Below are positions 44,181-57,981 of a DNA stretch of 64,000 bases, piece after piece. This stretch comes from Osmia lignaria lignaria (taxonomy: Eukaryota; Arthropoda; Insecta; Hymenoptera; Megachilidae). The stretch lies in the NCBI RefSeq assembly GCF_051020975.1, contig NC_135041.1, positions 3,546,256-3,610,255 on the forward strand, read 5' to 3'. The stretch's first letter is position 1. Each line of letters opens with the position of its first letter. The translations under genes were made by a program, and so were the position numbers. A model generated the notes under the pieces. That model saw only the letters and a program-made list of their open reading frames with translations, made no database searches and was not told the origin of the DNA.

Positions 44181-47100
44181 TACGTACAAAAGAGTTTCAC
44201 TAACAACAGTTGGCTAATGATACTTTCTTTTATAGTAAACACGTTTATACATATCAGCTTATTTACACGTTGATTATTCGTGAATATTCACTTTTAATAA
44301 AAATCATGAAAAATAAGGTGATTAATAGCATGGATAGGATTGTTATGAATGGTGTATGTACTTAGGAATGGCAAAAGAAAATGTAGTTCAAATTATTGCA
44401 TTACTCTGAAAACAGAGTCATTATGACATACAATATAAGAGTCCGATGGTTTCCACTACTGATCGTCAATGAAAACCACACATCTATTTTAACCATAGGT
44501 TCTTTAAAACTTTTTTTCTCTCCGAATGACCAGCTAAAGGTATATTCGAATTACTGTATTTTGTTGACATCAGGCAACTCTTCTAATTTGACCCTCATAA
44601 AATAAAGTTTAAGTTCTTTAAATCTGCCTACTTTTCGCTAAAAATGTAACTGTTCTGGTTCTGTCATATTTTACATAGAAACTAAGAGGTATTAACTAAA
44701 ATTAATGCTTACTCTAGTAATTATTTTTCACCTTTCCTTCTTTAACCTCAAAAGCTTATAAATAATTGAGCTTAATATGTGTGCATAATTTCAAAGTAGA
44801 ACTAAATGAAAATATGCAATTTAATTACTTAAATAAAAAGAATAAAAAATGACGATTTGTACAAGAGAATTAATGCTACTTAGAATAATAGTCATACAAT
44901 TAAAGTTTTTTTAAGTATATTTTTTATTTTCTGGGCATTTTGGTGAAAAAATAAAAAAAATAAACTGAAACCTAACAATATTAACTAATGGTTAAAGAAT
45001 TGTATCAATACTGCTGATTTAAAAACATTAAGCAGTTAACAGGTTTTGCAAGTTGGTAAATAAAAAAGTAATTACATATTCTTCGATAATTAAATCAATT
45101 TTTAAACTCGTCTAATAATTTTGTTATTCCTATTATTAAACTATAGTCAACTATGGCAGTAACTTTCAACTACGACAACAACATTCTTAATGGGTTAAGA
45201 ATTTTCATAGAAAATTTAATCAGAGAATTCTATGTAGATGTTATAGGACCTGGAGGGTGAAACTGAAATTTCATAAATTTTACATGGTTTCAGTCTACCA
45301 CGGACATAATTATATGTTATAAGTAGACCTTAATTTCTACATAAGTGGCTATCCTAAAATTTAACTTCTGACTCCCATTAATAGATACTGAACACAAATG
45401 TTGTACCGTTGCCCTTTTACTTTACGATTAAATGTTACTTATTTTTATTTAGAATAAATTTGAATCTTTGAACCAAATATGATAATTAAGGGAGTCTTTG
45501 ACGGTTTGATAGTCCTGGATCCGTTTTCAGATATAGTGATTTCTTATACAGAAAATAATCAACGAATTTAAGATTCACGCACACTAATTCCCTGTCTTCG
45601 ATTGAAACCTATCACTTAAACCACGGGACATTTAACACGAGCGATTCCGTTCCACACTGAACAGAACTTTCAGAATGAGTTTTCTTTTCACTCATCACTC
45701 TCTCTTTCCCTTTTCGGTCTGTCACGATATTTCACCGATGGTGCCTGAAACGATATTTTTCGACATTTACTTTATCATCGTTGCACAAAGATTTTTTCCC
45801 ATGATTTTGAATGCTGTACTGGATGAAAATAGATCAGGCTTTTGTAGCGCCGGTATATCCGGCTCGAACCAGGCGCTTTTGTAACGAGCAATCGATAGTT
45901 ACGACTTTTTAATACATCGACCATGGATTTTTTTGTCGGTCGAACAAGGGCCCGAGCTGGAATGCCGCAGATGCATGAATCTCGGCCGAATCGGCTGGAA
46001 TAAAATTCGCCAGGAAGTTCCAATTCCGTCCGGTTACGAAGCTCGAATTTCCGTTAATTTCTTTTGTCGCGATATGTTTCAAGATACGCATTCGACGTTC
46101 ACCAGAAGCGGCGAGGTAGGCGCGCCATTGCAAATGCAATTGACGCATGGAATTCAATGAAATTTATTGGCAAACATTCACTGTGTTATCGGGATAATTA
46201 CAAGGCAGCCGGTGATTAATTAAATCTAGCTTAATCGAGGAAAGCCCGGATCGCTTAAAAAACATTGCACGTCGATGAATTTGTTCAGTCGACTGGGTGT
46301 TATATTCACGGGTATTTTATTTCATGGTACGCGAAAATGCGCGTCGCGACGCGACACGTTGTTCCCTTGCAAGCGGAAGCTTTAATTTATTGCACATTGA
46401 AATCTAATCTAGAAAATTACGCGCTAGAAGCCTTTATAAAGAATGATCCGTTTAAAGCGAGGTGATGATCTATATAGGATGTACAATGCCATTCAAAAAA
46501 ATCCAATAAATGATACCTAAATATCTACAATTTCAACTAAAATCAAGTTTTATTAGAGCGAAGGTCTGCTATTAAATGACTGATCGGGATTTTTTTGTGA
46601 CTTTTTAACTCAAAAACTAGATTATCAATTTTGACCATTCTTTGCAAGCCGATCGCAATGGTCACTGTGAGTGTTTATATAGAATAAAATCCGAAATCGG
46701 TGGTGTCCTTGAGGAATGGTCACAGAAACCGATACCCATGTTAAGTCTATGAGAGAAATCGGAATTACTTTTACTGCAAATCAATCGCTTCGCTCCAGTA
46801 TGTCAGCCACGAAGCGGATGGCGGCTTAGTTATTTTGTTATTATAAAACAAATGAACTTTAGATTAATAGTTATTTGTTTAACATTTTCAAAGGCAAAAA
46901 AATTGATACAAAAATATCCCTAGATATTTTTCTCTTAGGATGTTCCATAAGTAACGCTTTTTTTCCCAAATGTATGTTAGGAGAAAATAAATGACTATCT
47001 GTTGATTATTATTCATTTTCTATAGCGATTCGTTATATATATATATTTTTTTTTTATGAAACTCCTTCGGCTTTCGTAAATGAAAGCTATTTATCTTTCT

Positions 47101-50100
47101 CCTAATGTTGCCATTACCGACAATCGACGTGTCGCGACACCTCAAATGTAATGTAATTAAAGGAAAGATAGAAAAAAAATTCAATAGCATTGCTATTATA
47201 CTAATAATAGAAAAACTGAGAGCTTAAATTTAAAAATTAACTATTCATATCCTTAACTCTTCTCAGCGGTTATTGTTGAACGACTATATTGCTTTGTTTT
47301 TTATAATATTCATGTATCATAAAATTTGAGGATAATTGGATAAGTAATTTTTGTTTTGTGAAACTTTGAAAACGTCACTTAATGAATTCATCTAAACTAA
47401 TTATCGTCTATGACATAAATTTTCTAATTGAATAATTATCAACTTGAAGGATTAATAACACATTCCAACAAATTAGAATAGTTTCTTTACCTACAATATT
47501 CACTACGTGATTCTTATAGAATTTTTAGTTCTAAAATCGAATCCGGAAGCAGAATTATCAAACAAATAAAAATGTCTTTTGTGGACTCACTTCTGTTATG
47601 GGTTTGAAAATTCCCCTTGACTCATGCCTGTTCCCTTCAATGTTCTTATGTAATATCCACTATTCATCTTTTGTAATAGTGCAATTCAAAAACAGTTTCC
47701 ATCTTGTAGTTTACAAAAACATACTTGAACAACTGAGTGACGATTCAATGTATACAGTATATTTTGTTACCAGGAGATAATAAAGTTACACGTTTGCAGA
47801 ACCTCACTATTATTTTATAAGTGTTGTACAGTCATTTAAAGTTAATTAAGTATTCCCTAACAAACATTAAATTTAAATAATAGAAGTATTGAAAAATTCT
47901 TTTTTTAAATAAATTTCAACCAATATTTCTCTGTCCCTCTAAGAATTGATTGTTTGTAATGCGTTTCTCTACCTATTGATAATGTAAAGAAAAAAAAAGA
48001 CGTAGTAATTTTATTGGTCTTTCCATTTGGACAGAGAAACATTCTACATTTGATGTTACAAACCGTTGCGCCGCAGGCCATTGGAGAGTAGTAGCGTTTA
48101 TTGCTTGCCTACAACGTCCAGGACATCATCACTTGGATATTTGGTACTTTCAACTTCAAAACAATATTCTTTATGAAATTGTTAAAATTTAGATTGCTTC
48201 AGAGATGTAGCAATGGTCTTTTGAGCAGGAACTTTTATGTACATTCAATTTATTAGTGAACAATAAAAATGAATGTATTAGATTGTTATATAAGCCTTTC
48301 AAAAGCTGAAGTGATTAACTCTACTTTTTGAATGTTTTAAAACTTTAGTGCCAAAATTTGACTTATACTTAATATTTTATATCTTATTCATTTCTTTAAG
48401 TTCTTATTGTTTTGCAAAGTTAAGCTTAATTTGGTAGATACATCAAATGACAGATTCCGAAACTTAGAAAGTCTGACATGATTTAATGTTATTAAAGTAT
48501 TACAAAATAGCACTAATGGCATATCAATTTGAAGCTTAAAGTTTGATGAAAGTAACTGTCTAAACATTTTATTAGTATTCTTAATATAAATTACCTAATT
48601 CTTTGTCAGAATAAACAATGTATAATTCAATTTATTGCTTACTTATAAGGAAAATTTGGCAACTCGAAAATTTAACAAAACTTGAAATTTTGCAAAGATA
48701 TATAGTCTAAATCATGTTAATAACGAAACTCTTTTCTGTGTTTGCAATATAACGGTCGAAAGGTGAAAACAGCCTCTTCAAGAAAGTGATAAAGAAAATA
48801 AAAGAAGGTTAATTTCAAAAATTTTAAACGTCCTACTTTCTGGCAATAAAGAATTTTTGAAAAATCTTTTTATTTTTTTTTTATCTTGGAAAAGCATTTT
48901 TTCGCTATAGCATACTATATTTACTACAAATACATTTCGAGATATTCTACGAAATAGGATTTGCTACCCTCCCCCTTTTTTACAATGGATAGTTATCAAT
49001 AAAAAATATGTATCACTGACTATACCATACTAAAAGAACATCAGAATCGTCATACATCACTTAAATAATATTTTTCATTAGCTGCATTAACATGAGATCT
49101 ATGACAAAAATAATTATTCAAGTTGAAAGTAATGAAATTTCGTGTCGTCGTAAAAAAATAAGGATTTATTGTCATGTACAATGAAAACGTAGCTCATCAG
49201 TCTTCAGGACAATCTATGTACCCGTTCCCATTTTCGTCATCGTCATCCACGCGTCAGTTGTTTCCAGTAGTGCAGTGGTAGATGGAAGTAGGTCAAACTG
49301 AAAGCCAGTGGCTTCACCAAAACTCCACTCGACGGGACGGTCAGGCAGACAGGATTCGGTAGACCATCGGAGGCGGTACGTTTCTTCGAAAGAGGATCGT
49401 TTCTCGTATACATGCACGTGTACGTGTACATACTGTGACCACTTACACAGAACATGGCCGATGACATAGCGTGGTCACAGTAGTCACTCCATCGTGCATG
49501 CATGAGACACGATATGAATTGCAAATATTGTAGCCCGCTGGTGGGGAAGCTGGGGTAGGTAGTATGTAATATTGCCCGATGCTCGTGGAATTGGTGTCTG
49601 AACGAGTAGTTTGTTGGACTGTGTCCGCCGACCGCCTCCGTCTCTCCCCTTAAATTCAACGAAATAATTCGTAATATATCACGTGCCGAATTATCGGTAG
49701 CAGCAGGAAAATTACAACGTTGGCCACGCGATGTTCCGATGTTCGCTGTTAAATTATGCTAATTGAATATTTGTCATTGGAAACATTTGAAATGCAATAA
49801 AGTGGCGGTGTTTCGGTAATTGGTCCCATTCTTTATGACCAGTGTACGCCATCGACGAAAATGCGGTTGTGTAGTTCGGACGATTTCACACGCGAGCATC
49901 TTCCTGTCCGAACATCACAAGACGTTTGTATAACAAGTAAGTATTTCTTGGTTACCCGTTTGAGCCCATTTTACCTGAGCCGAGCCAACCCCGAAATTTC
50001 AGGTATCCGCACACTTTTAGTAACAAGATGATTTAATTTTAGCCCGATGTCCCCTTAAATCTATAATGTAAGTAAGTACCTACGGAAATATGGGCGGCTT

Positions 50101-53100
50101 TAATAACCGAATCACAGCGGACAAATTTGAATCTATGGGTCACATCTATTTAGAATTGATAGATTTCGTTTATTGCATATTGACAGTGCGATGGTGATAG
50201 ATGATCTGAAGAATTGAAGAGTGTACCGTTCATGATCTTTGGCAGCCGTGTTAGTATGGGGCGCAGTAGAGCATTTGCCTCGAAAAGCTGGCCAAAAATG
50301 TTGTAGCATTATTTTAAAACTTAAATCCATAGTGTAATAAATTGTTGGACTCGTCTTGACATCAGTCATATGTAGTCAAAAATATACAGTGATATTTAAA
50401 AAATGGAGGTGACTATATCTTTTTATCAAAAACAGTTTTTGTTTTAAATTTTTTACATTGAAATGTATAGACGGCTAAATACTGATTAACTTTTGTTTGA
50501 AACATTTTTTTACCAGATTATCAGAAATGTATGAAAAATCGTGGTGACTTCGTCTTCGTTTCGCACCGAACCGAAACGAAAGCGTACCGAATTCGCATCG
50601 AAGCGTAGCCAAAAATATTTTAACTGATTAATTGATATTTTGAAATACTTTAATGTTTTGTTACATTTAATCATAATACGATATATTTTTTAATAATTTA
50701 ACGATTAAAAATCATATAAATGTTTCTGATGAACAAATTGATTGATCAGAATCTGGGCGAGATGAAAATGGATCAAATCTGATTCCGCCTAACACAAAAA
50801 AATAACACTCAAGCAGTATGAAGCAACCCCCCTTTAAGACGGTGCGCTGCAGCCAACGTTCCCCGTGCACACTGATGCAACTTTAATCGCAAAAATTTAT
50901 GGTTCTAACTAATGGAATGATGTGATGTAACAGGTCATTGAATTCGTCTCAACACCCACTACACTATTATAAATAGAAAAATATAGGCTGCTATTTAAAA
51001 AAAGTATTTTGGTTTTAAAATCTCCCCCACCACTTCACCTATCGAAACATCATTTACACCACGTAATGTGCCCCCTTAAATCAAACAAGTTTTGTAAAAA
51101 CATTTTTTTGATAGCTTTAACCCTTTACGAGATATTTGACCATTCGCATTTATTGTTAAACGTAACACCCTGTAACCTATTCAGTAATATTATTTGCTCC
51201 CTTATAATAGCAAATGATAATCTAACGTTACGTCGCTTTAAACAACAGACCATTTTCTATTTTCATGACGAGTTTTAGAACTTTGCAGTAGTTTTTAAGC
51301 TTTTTTGTTTATAACTTTTTGTAATTGTTTAAACAATCTTTTTTCAACATAAACAAATGCTATACATTAAGACAAACAACTTTCGTTTATGAAGTTTTTG
51401 GATATCTTTAACGGTTTCGGAGAAAAAGGAAAAAAACGAGAAGTGGCCGAAATTTTGAGGGCGATTTTCACACCCTTAGACCGAAAACGGGCAGCAAATA
51501 AAATGTGTTTTAATCAGGGGCACACCCTCTTCGTATCCACAAAGTTTCATAATTTTTTGAATTTCCGGATTTGGGATCGTTCCTTATAAGTAATTCCATA
51601 TTATATGTTAATTTACTTTACATACCTTCTTATGCATCCTACATGTGTGTCTTTTTTGGCACTTTTTAATCATTACACGTATAAAAAACAACTTCTTTGA
51701 TATAGGTTTCTTAATACTTGTGTTGAGCACAAAAGTTGCATGGTTTCAAGCACGAAAGTATTACAAAATATTGCTGTTTATGAGGGACGATTGTTATATT
51801 GTGTTAGCTCATACACTTAAGGACATAGGGGAAAAAAATTTTTTAATTTTGAACAAAAAAAATCAAACTTTTGGCCAGCTTTTCAAGGCAAATGCCCCAC
51901 TGTGTGGTAAGTTAATGACCGTAGGGTTTCTAACACGTTAATGATTTTATGAATATACTGACGCTGAAAATATAATCAAATTAATATACAAATGATTATA
52001 CCTGATAATTACGTAAATGGGAATGTGTGGTAAATGAAACAAATAAGAATCATCATTGAAACTTGATGGCCTCAATTACTTAAATGGTAATAAAAAACAT
52101 TGTATATATTTCCATTGTCTGAGTTTCATAGGTGTTTGCTCAGATAGAATGGATAGGAGTTTTATAGAAAAAAGGGAAACTTATTGATGATACATGATAA
52201 TAAAATTTAATTGTGCATTATAGAAGATAGTATAGGTTATATTATATGTAAAATGAAATCATTTATCGTAATCTGCCACCTGCTTACGTAGCATAATTAT
52301 ACCACCCTTACACGTTTTTAGTTAACGTTGTGCGACATTGCCACGATTGGTAAGACCACCGGCACGAGAGATAAACCACTGCCTCTTATTAGACAACATT
52401 GGACTGGATAGGGCTAATGGGGATAAGCAAGGAGAGATTATTGCTAGGTGTTTATCGAAAGCTACTAGGGATTAAGATGAGGCTAAGGTACTTGAATTTA
52501 TTGATTTATGGTATTATTATTATAATAGTTGTTTATCTAGAGCTGTCGAAGATCTGTTTAGATTCAAATTGCAACTTTAAACAGGTCAGTTTTGTTGTTA
52601 GATACGTTATACATATTTCGTAATGAAAAAAACATGAAAGGTAGTAATATTTAGTGATCATTTTAGTAAATATTAACTATAACGATGAAGTATTATCAAG
52701 TAAAAATACTTTTATATTTACTTCATTTATAAAATTGCCATAATAATAAGTATAGATGGAAGTATGTCCGCTCACACGTAGTAATAGATATTGTATTATG
52801 TTGTTCCTAAACAGAATAAAACATAAAAAATTATTTCTCAAAATAGAACTATGATTGTGATATTATACAGGCTTATTTTGGTAACTCAGCCGGTCTACAT
52901 GTAACTTTGCTCCAAATGAAGTTAGAAATAAATTACAGAAGAATCTCTTTAATAATCTCTATAATCCAATTACGATTGTTTTCATAAGTTCATCTGTGCA
53001 CTTAAAAAGTGCAACTGCATTGAAGTTTCTTTTATTAGAATCAAGGCCATAACGCCACTAAATCATCTAACTGTTTCGGTTAGATTTATCAGGGGGTTAG

Positions 53101-53635
53101 TACGAAAGGGGTAAATACAGTCCCATTAACGAGTAAAATGAAATCATTATAAAATCAATACACGCTCAAGGTACAGACATTGAAAAAAGAATACAAGATC
53201 ATTTCGATTTCATAAGAATTTCATCCTCTCTTACTATGATCAAATTTGTGCTGAATAGTTAATTATGTAAATAATATTGGTGAGATAAATAGACGTTCAG
53301 ATGTGTAGCATGTGCAAGCGTAAAGGCTGATATGGTGCTTCGACCGATATCTAGCATAGCGTGCTCAACTACACTATCTCAATTATATATTTATGCGGCA
53401 AAGTCGCATTGAAACGATAGCGAGTCACGTAGCCGAGAAATGCGAATTTCTTAACGATGAAGTTTATTAAATCACCATAGCGAGGTGATGATAACCCAAA
53501 TCAGAACATAACTGGCCTTAAAATATTAGACTATGTTGACGAATTCAACAAAGACCGCATTTTTGGGAACACGTTTCTTAGTGATAGGTACATTTTTTTT
53601 TTCGATCAAAATTGCTCAATAAAGACAGAGACATA
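44181..53635. other. Long gene-free stretch
   Basis: About 9.5 kb of mostly AT-rich DNA with no recognised gene. GC-richer patches lie at 45660-46160 and 49200-49680, with overlapping short frames on both strands (longest 138 codons, minus 49243-49659) but no domain. Small features are a 14-bp palindrome at 46340-46353, a 12-bp palindrome at 47129-47140, and a TA/T tract near 47032-47058. Parts at 50820-51290 and 51390-51590 resemble interspersed-repeat tails (CCCCCTTAAATC words, TTTGGGATCGTTCCTTATAA). Confidence 0.5.
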
Positions 53636-53757
53636 CAGGGTGTCTCAGGTCGGATAATACAACTGGCAGGAGGTGCTTCTAGGTATAAGCAAAAGTAAGT
53701 CAAAACTTTTTTTTTCATTTTGGGTTTGTATTAAAAACTCTTCGAACGCAAGAACGC
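53636..53757 (+). repeat. ACAGGGTGTCTC repeat end
   Basis: The stretch begins TACAGGGTGTCTCAGGTCGG, similar to the minus-strand end at 22022. It leads straight into the left arm of the large inverted repeat, but has no counterpart beyond the right arm. The right copy therefore seems to lack about 120 bp of this outer sequence. Confidence 0.45.
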
Positions 53758-55264
53758 AAAGGGTCTAGCCGTATAAGCATAGTGAATCGGCCCCAGTAAT
53801 AACTTCGGTTGGTATTTATATCACATAATGCTTTTTGCCTAAACAACAATTGTGTGCAATTTCAACCCCCTACCCCCTCTGATAAGGGAGATATGAGGGT
53901 AAACCCTCAAAACTTTACTATTTTTTTTCTCGGAAACTATTTAAGATATTTAAACACGTGAAAGTGTAAATAGTAGGTATTCATTAGCTGTATTTCATTT
54001 TTTTTTCAACATTTTTATCCGATGATTAAGGGTTGAAAATTAATAAATAAATTTTTGAAAGTGATTTTTATAAACAATCCCTTGAGTGACACCCACCGAA
54101 AAAATTAAGAATAATCCTTTACTATTTAACTATTATCTGTAAAAGTTTCAAGAGTGTCGGATTGGTACATCATAGTTGAAAAAAAAATAAAACCAATGCA
54201 ACGCCCCTTCATAAGGCAAAGCCGGACTGAACGTTAGAGGCGCTCAACCTAACCGACCTACACGGGAATACATTGCGCCGACCCACCACGTTTCTCATGC
54301 CAGAAACAGCTCTCAGAAAAGTATGAACTCTTCTTTCCCTAAACTGTGTGTTAGGTAACAGTCATTTATTTAAATTTTTTAATTAAGTTTTCTGATTTTA
54401 ACTTTTAACGTCCGTATTTTCACGATGTTCCTCGTTTTAAGTATGTGGGAGCCCTAAATCACAGATTTATATCATGTCTTGAACAATGGCACTGTGTTAG
54501 ATGCTATTAGTTGTCATTTTAATATGGTAGTCAAAGAAGGTATCACAGGTATAACTGCAATATAATTCTATTCAACATACTTAAGACGAGGAACATCATG
54601 AAAATACGGACGTTAAAAGTTAAGATCAGAAAACTTAATTAAAAAATTTAAATAAATGACTGTTACCTAACACACAGTTTAGGGAAAGAAGAGTTCATAC
54701 TTTTCTGAGAGCTGTTTCTGGTATGAGAAACGTGGTGGGTCGGCGCAACATATTCCCCTGTACGTCGGTTAGGTTGAGCGCCTCTAACGTTCAGCCTGGC
54801 TTTGTCTTATGAAAGGGCGTTGCATTGGTTTTATTTTTTTTTAACTATGCTGTACCAATCCGATACTCTTGAAACTTTTACAGATAATAGTTAAATAGTA
54901 AAGAATTATTCTTAATTTTTTCGGTGGGTGTCACTCAAGGGATTGTTTATAAAAATCACTTTCAAAAATTTATTCATTAATTTTCAACCCTTAATCATCG
55001 GATAAACATGTTGAAAAAAAACATGAAATACAGCTAATGAATACCTACTATTTGCACTTTAATGTGATCAAATATCTTAAATAGTTTCTGAGAAAAAAAA
55101 TGGTAAAGGTTTTGAGGTTTTACCCTCATATCTCCCTTATCAGAGGGGGTAGGGGGTTGAAATTGCACACAATTGTCATTTAGACAAAAAACATTATGTG
55201 ATATAAATATCAACCGAAATTGTTGCTGGGGCCGATTCACTATGCTTATACGGCTAGACCCTTT
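53758..55264. repeat. Large inverted repeat, 690-bp arms
   Basis: The left arm (53758-54446, 689 bp) and right arm (54575-55264, 690 bp) are inverted copies around a 128-bp centre. They pair from AAAGGGTCTAGCCGTATAAG at the outer edge to CTCGT(T/C)TTAAGTATGT at the inner edge, with scattered substitutions and very few length changes. By eye about nine in ten positions or more agree. Matching landmarks include ACCCCCTCTGATAAGGGAGA, GGTGGGTGTCACTCAAGGGA (as complement) and TAGAGGCGCTCAACCTAACC. Neither arm has a recognisable reading frame; short frames near 55034-55490 are chance. It could be two head-to-head insertions of one repeat, a fold-back transposon, or a hairpin RNA locus. Confidence 0.9.
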
Positions 55265-57354
55265 CTACATTTTTCTTAATCATATAGGTCACCTTATGTA
55301 CATATTGTGCCATGATTATTAACCAATTTCTTAAAACTAAATGTAATAACATTAGAAAAGAGGTGTGTGATGTTTGATATTTTATAAAATCTTGTACAGT
55401 ACTATTGATTGTCTGAAAGCATTTTCTTGTCTTAGGCTTCGTGTACTTAACAAGTACAGAATGTACTGATAAACTGATAACGAAATTCACTGCACACTAT
55501 GCACTTGCACCAACCATCACTGTATGTTTTCCAACATCTGTTACCAGTCTTTTGATTTTTTCGGAATCACCTCATTCATCTGTTAGGTATACAAATTCAT
55601 TCTGTGTGTTTTTTTTAAAATTGAAGATTTATTAGTAAAAAGACACGGTAACTTCAAATATTGAAACTTATTATTATGTTCTCCCACCACTTTTCAAGTG
55701 CACAGAAACACTGAAAAGTATTCAAATTTGAAGTAGTAATTAATAACGCGTAATACTGAAACCACCGAATTAATTTATACACCTAATATTAACCCATTTG
55801 CTACCACAATCTCCAAATGGGGATTTGAATATATATATATATATTTTTTTTTTTTATCACTTGCAATAGTATTATATTAAATAAAATATTAAATAAAAAT
55901 ATCAGAAATAAAAATTTGACAGTTAATGGGTTAAACCACTAATGTCTGTGTTTCATTGTACACCAAAAGATCGTTTTTACCCATAAAGGTAAATCTATTA
56001 CTTTAATACGAAAGTGTTAATCACGATATATTATCTTTTAGTTCTTTGACAAGTGATCGTTCGAATTAAAGTATAATCCAAATAAAAATCCGAAAAAGTT
56101 AACCGGAAGTCGAAAAGATCAAAGTTCAGCTTGAGAAATATACCCATTTTAGGTGATAAAGAAGTAAAGCAAAAATAGAGTACTCATTATGTTGAGGATA
56201 ATTGTGTACCATTTGGTTGCTATCTCTAATTTTGTTCAAATTTCAATATATTGAAATGCCTTATTTAAGAAGGTGCAGTATTATTGAAAAGTGCATTGCA
56301 AACAATTCTAAATACTTTAAATTTTATATTGAAACTAGACTCAAACCTAACATAAAACTAATTATATGAATACAAATGAAGCATCTGAAAGTAAACAGTA
56401 AATAGTTCAAAGAGATTCAATTTAATGTTTATTAATAATAAATTCAAATAACAAAAAAGATAAACAGAGAATCAATAAAAAGTGGGATTTATTAATCTTT
56501 TGGGTCGCTATCAGTATATGTATACTTCATTGCTTGTGCTTGGTACTTTTTCGATTAGTTTTAATAATTAATAATGTTGTTGCGCCGTGGAGTGGTGCTT
56601 GCGCTTTCCATTGAATAATTATAACAACAACGAACAAACAAAACCGTATATTTCAAATACAAGACAATTTTTAAGAACATAATTCAATAGGTCCGTTCGC
56701 GTCGGCTTCTCAAGACCTTCTCAATATTCGAATCTCGCGCGGTTGTCTAAAAGATCCAAACATCCGGTGATATGTTTCCGCCGAAACAAGGAACAGCTTC
56801 ACGTCATGATTCGTCGACAGCTTCTCGCGGGACAGTCGATGTATCGAGAAAGCGACAACTTCTCGCTGTCGCAACAATATTTTTCTTTTTCAAGTATCGA
56901 AACTAACACTGGTTTTCATACTAAACGACTTTTTAAATCAAAATGACAACCATGTACTACTAGAGAGAATGAGAAGAGAATGTGTCACACAATCAGTCTC
57001 AAACTTTCCCTCCCTTTCTTATCTCGCACGCGATTAGTTAGCCAGCTAGCTTCCTCTCCTGTACGAGGCTTTAATTGTAGGTTAGGTTTGGGTCTAGTTT
57101 TAACATTGTATTAAAAATGCTTAGAATTGCTTGCAGCAACTTTTTAAATCATATTTTACGACTTAAGTAGCTCTTTTCAACAGAATTAAGTTTGAAAAAA
57201 TCGGGAAAAGCGACCAAATAGTGAACAATAGGTAGTTTATAGTACCTTAAATTGAAGTCATAGGTCAATCGATCACTGATCAGGTATATCACTTTAAACT
57301 GGTTGACATTTTTAACGGAGGTTTACTATGAAATACAAAATGAGATAGTCACCG
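55265..57354. other. No supported gene
   Basis: AT-rich DNA with a TA/T tract near 55834-55856 and a GC-richer part at 56690-57070. The plus frame 56743-56946 has no recognisable domain. Confidence 0.45.
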
Positions 57355-57850
57355 TTAATCTTGGTAATTTCTAGGGCGTTTTATAATTTTCGTTGGGAAA
57401 TTGAAGTTGTCAACATAATTCTTGGATGAGTAGTATACGTACCTACTCGTAAGGATGAAAGTCGGTAGTTTAAATTCGGTCGTATCCCTTAAAATTACAC
57501 TGGATCCGGAGCCACGAACGAGCTGTCGTAGAAACTCTTCTACGGTAGATATCGGGTTGAATCGGTCTCTCAACAAGTAGTGCGCTGGACCGAGTACAAA
57601 TGCTGGAACGGTCAGTGGTACCCTGGACATTTCGGTGGTCGGTCCGTTTCTTTCCAGCATTTCGTCTTACATTTATCCTCCGTTCCCATTCCGGCATCCA
57701 TTTCCGTAGAGTTTTACTGGCCACAGTTGGAAAAACCTTGAGAAGGGTTCAGAACCCGTCCACGTTGTTTGATCCTTCGTACCGCCAGTGAAACCCAGAA
57801 TCTAACAGCGCCAACCAAATGTTCGCTGTAAAGAAACGCGCTCAACCATT
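57355..57850 (-). other. Possible LTR-retrotransposon 5' remnant
   Basis: On the minus strand an AATAAA (about 57845-57865) is followed by TTTGGTTGGCGCTGTTAGAT. A TGG..GCGCTG word just after an LTR-like tail resembles a tRNA primer-binding site at an LTR/internal boundary. Downstream on the same strand, two overlapping frames follow (57470-57724 and 57355-57660), the first with KTLRKWMPEWERR and RRNAGKKRTDHRN. I do not recognise a Gag domain, and I did not find a second LTR. The remnant call is tentative. Confidence 0.25.
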
Positions 57851-57951
57851 TATTGTATATACCCGAGGACTAATTTTCCAACTGAATGCCGGATAGTCGC
57901 GCTCGACCCCAGTCTTATAGTTTCGCATTTGCCAAATGCTTTGCGAGGATA

Positions 57952-57981
57952 GAAAGAAAAGAAAAGAAAAGAAAAGAAAAG
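57952..57981 (+). repeat. GAAAA microsatellite
   Basis: About six tandem units of GAAAA. Simple sequence. Confidence 0.9.

Noticed and set aside
54600..55490. Open frames within and beside the right arm of the large hairpin
   Set aside because: The corresponding frames are not kept open in the left arm, so they are chance frames in repeat DNA.
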